From positions 532,986-596,985 of the forward strand of contig JACPEA010000013.1 in assembly GCA_016183765.1 (NCBI GenBank): DNA of 64,000 bases, given 5' to 3'. The notes under the pieces are model-generated. The model ran no database searches, was not told where the DNA came from, and worked only from the letters and a program-made list of their open reading frames with translations. The translations under genes were made by a program, and so were the position numbers. Numbering within the stretch: the first letter of the stretch is position 1; each line of letters starts with the position of its first letter. The DNA is from Bacteroidota bacterium. GTDB lineage: Bacteria > Bacteroidota > Bacteroidia > Chitinophagales > Chitinophagaceae. Positions 63,168 through 64,000 of the stretch are shown one piece after another.

Positions 63168-63335
63168 AAAACCTTTGATCAACGGGGGATATTCACAATA
63201 GCTGAATCTGTTTACAGGCATAGAGGATTTTTGGGAAAGGAGATGTAGCCGGGGGAAACCGTAAAATTTTTTATCAGCCAAAACCCTTACTGCCATTGGG
63301 TTTTAAAAATAGCCTGAAATAAGTTGTGAAAAATA

Positions 63336-63366
63336 TTTGGAGATAAGGATTCCGGGGTTATCTTTG
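63336..63366 (+). promoter_or_regulatory. rRNA operon promoter P1
   Basis: TTTG at 63336, 19-base spacer, TATCTTTG at 63359-63366: a full match to the Bacteroidota consensus. The sequence after it starts GCAGCCC and then CTTTTAGAAAAAG, which can form a small hairpin in the RNA. Confidence 0.85.
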
Positions 63367-63453
63367 CAGCCCGCTTTTAGAAAAAGAGGATGTTCTTTGC
63401 AGGATTCACGAACAACAGGAAATAAAAATTTTCTGGTTTTTTAGAAGAAAAAT

Positions 63454-63484
63454 TTGGTGGTTACACTAACAATCATATCTTCGC
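63454..63484 (+). promoter_or_regulatory. rRNA operon promoter P2
   Basis: TTTG at 63454, 19-base spacer, TATCTTCG at 63477-63484 (one base from TAnnTTTG). It is followed by GCCGCCCGTT and a CCGTT/AACGG hairpin. Confidence 0.82.
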
Positions 63485-63555
63485 CGCCCGTTCAACAAAA
63501 CGGTTGTTCATTGAAGAAGAAATGAGGAGAGAAAAAGAAAAATTTTGAATAAAAA

Positions 63556-63586
63556 TTTGGTGAGTTAAAAAAGCCTCTTATCTTTG
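63556..63586 (+). promoter_or_regulatory. rRNA operon promoter P3
   Basis: TTTG at 63556, 19-base spacer, TATCTTTG at 63579-63586: full consensus. It is followed by GCAACCCG and a CCGTTT/AAACGG hairpin. It lies 102 bases after P2. Confidence 0.86.
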
Positions 63587-63661
63587 CAACCCGTTTGAAA
63601 AAAACGGTAGTTCTTACACAGGTTTTTACAACGAAAAAAGTTTGAAAATTCTTCAAATAAT

Positions 63662-63693
63662 TTTGGTTGATAAAATAAAGGCTCTTACCTTTG
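63662..63693 (+). promoter_or_regulatory. rRNA operon promoter P4
   Basis: TTTG at 63662, 20-base spacer, TACCTTTG at 63686-63693. It is followed by GCAACCCC and a short CCC/GGG hairpin. It is the promoter nearest the 16S gene, about 170 bases upstream. A sequence GATCTTTGAAAG about 40 bases further on may be a leader antitermination element. Confidence 0.82.
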
Positions 63694-63864
63694 CAACCCC
63701 AATAAAAAGGGAGGCTAAGTAAAGCCAAAAGATCTTTGAAAGTTTGGAAACAACAGCAGCATAAAATTTGAAATTTTATGGTAAGATTTACGCTATCAAA
63801 AAATAACAACATATCCGACGTTAATTTCGATTAATTGAGATTATAGTCAGATCAAACAACATTT

Positions 63865-64000
<136 letters not shown>

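Overview
The window is a piece of a Bacteroidota chromosome, most likely from the Chitinophagaceae. The evidence is: two SusC/SusD pairs; FecR, ECF sigma and DUF5009 genes of Bacteroidota type; promoters of the Bacteroidota form TTTG-N19-TAnnTTTG; and the first 136 bases of a 16S rRNA whose V1 region has the Chitinophagaceae look. Assignment below family level is not possible from this alone.

Layout. 1-1160: tail of a Gfo/Idh/MocA oxidoreductase and a cyclophilin lipoprotein. 1541-8527: a nitric oxide / anaerobic block. A NorC-NorB-like pair on the minus strand diverges from a quinol-type NO reductase. The reductase leads a tightly packed run of a DGC-domain protein, a hotdog thioesterase, a U32 'peptidase', a small [4Fe-4S] ferredoxin and a YhbP-like flavin-fold protein. 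8620-9492: a bile-acid/sodium symporter family protein. 9562-27905: glycan-utilisation locus 1 (sialidase-fold protein, FecR, SusC with STN domain, SusD, three alpha/beta-hydrolase-type genes including a GDPD-esterase fusion, a propeller/helical protein of unknown function, GH127, ECF sigma, DUF5009 membrane protein). 27906-28686: gene-free stretch with a large imperfect palindrome and a decayed copy of the YhbP-like gene. 28687-34965: a four-gene PAS-rich phosphorelay. 34977-52765: glycan-utilisation locus 2, a sialic-acid / mucin-glycan locus. 52839-63167: housekeeping genes (LLM oxidoreductase, tRNA-Glu, gap, pgk, lemA with two TPM-domain genes, M1 aminopeptidase, a secreted unknown, truA). 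63168-64000: four tandem rRNA promoters and the 16S start.

How the genes work together. Locus 2 reads as a nearly complete pathway. Secreted GH33 sialidase, sialate O-acetylesterase, SGNH-GH20 hexosaminidase and GH29 fucosidase strip host-type glycans. SusC/SusD import the product through the outer membrane and an MFS carrier through the inner membrane. NanM-type mutarotase, NanA-type lyase and an AGE-family epimerase carry Neu5Ac to ManNAc and GlcNAc. A FadR/GntR repressor sits in the middle. An 18-bp sequence in the repressor-sialidase intergenic region recurs, with one mismatch, on top of a consensus promoter for the second susC, so an operator can be proposed from sequence alone. Locus 1 instead appears to use an ECF sigma/FecR/STN-SusC transmembrane switch, although its sigma gene lies 14 kb from the fecR gene.

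Most worth a second look: the NorB-like subunit that lacks conserved metal and heme ligands beside a qNOR with an altered HH motif; the DGC-thioesterase-U32-ferredoxin-YhbP operon attached to the qNOR; the candidate sialic-acid operator; the 726-residue propeller/helical protein; a HisKA protein with no ATPase domain; and the rRNA promoter array whose transcripts each begin with a small hairpin. All functions are read from motifs by eye; no searches were run.
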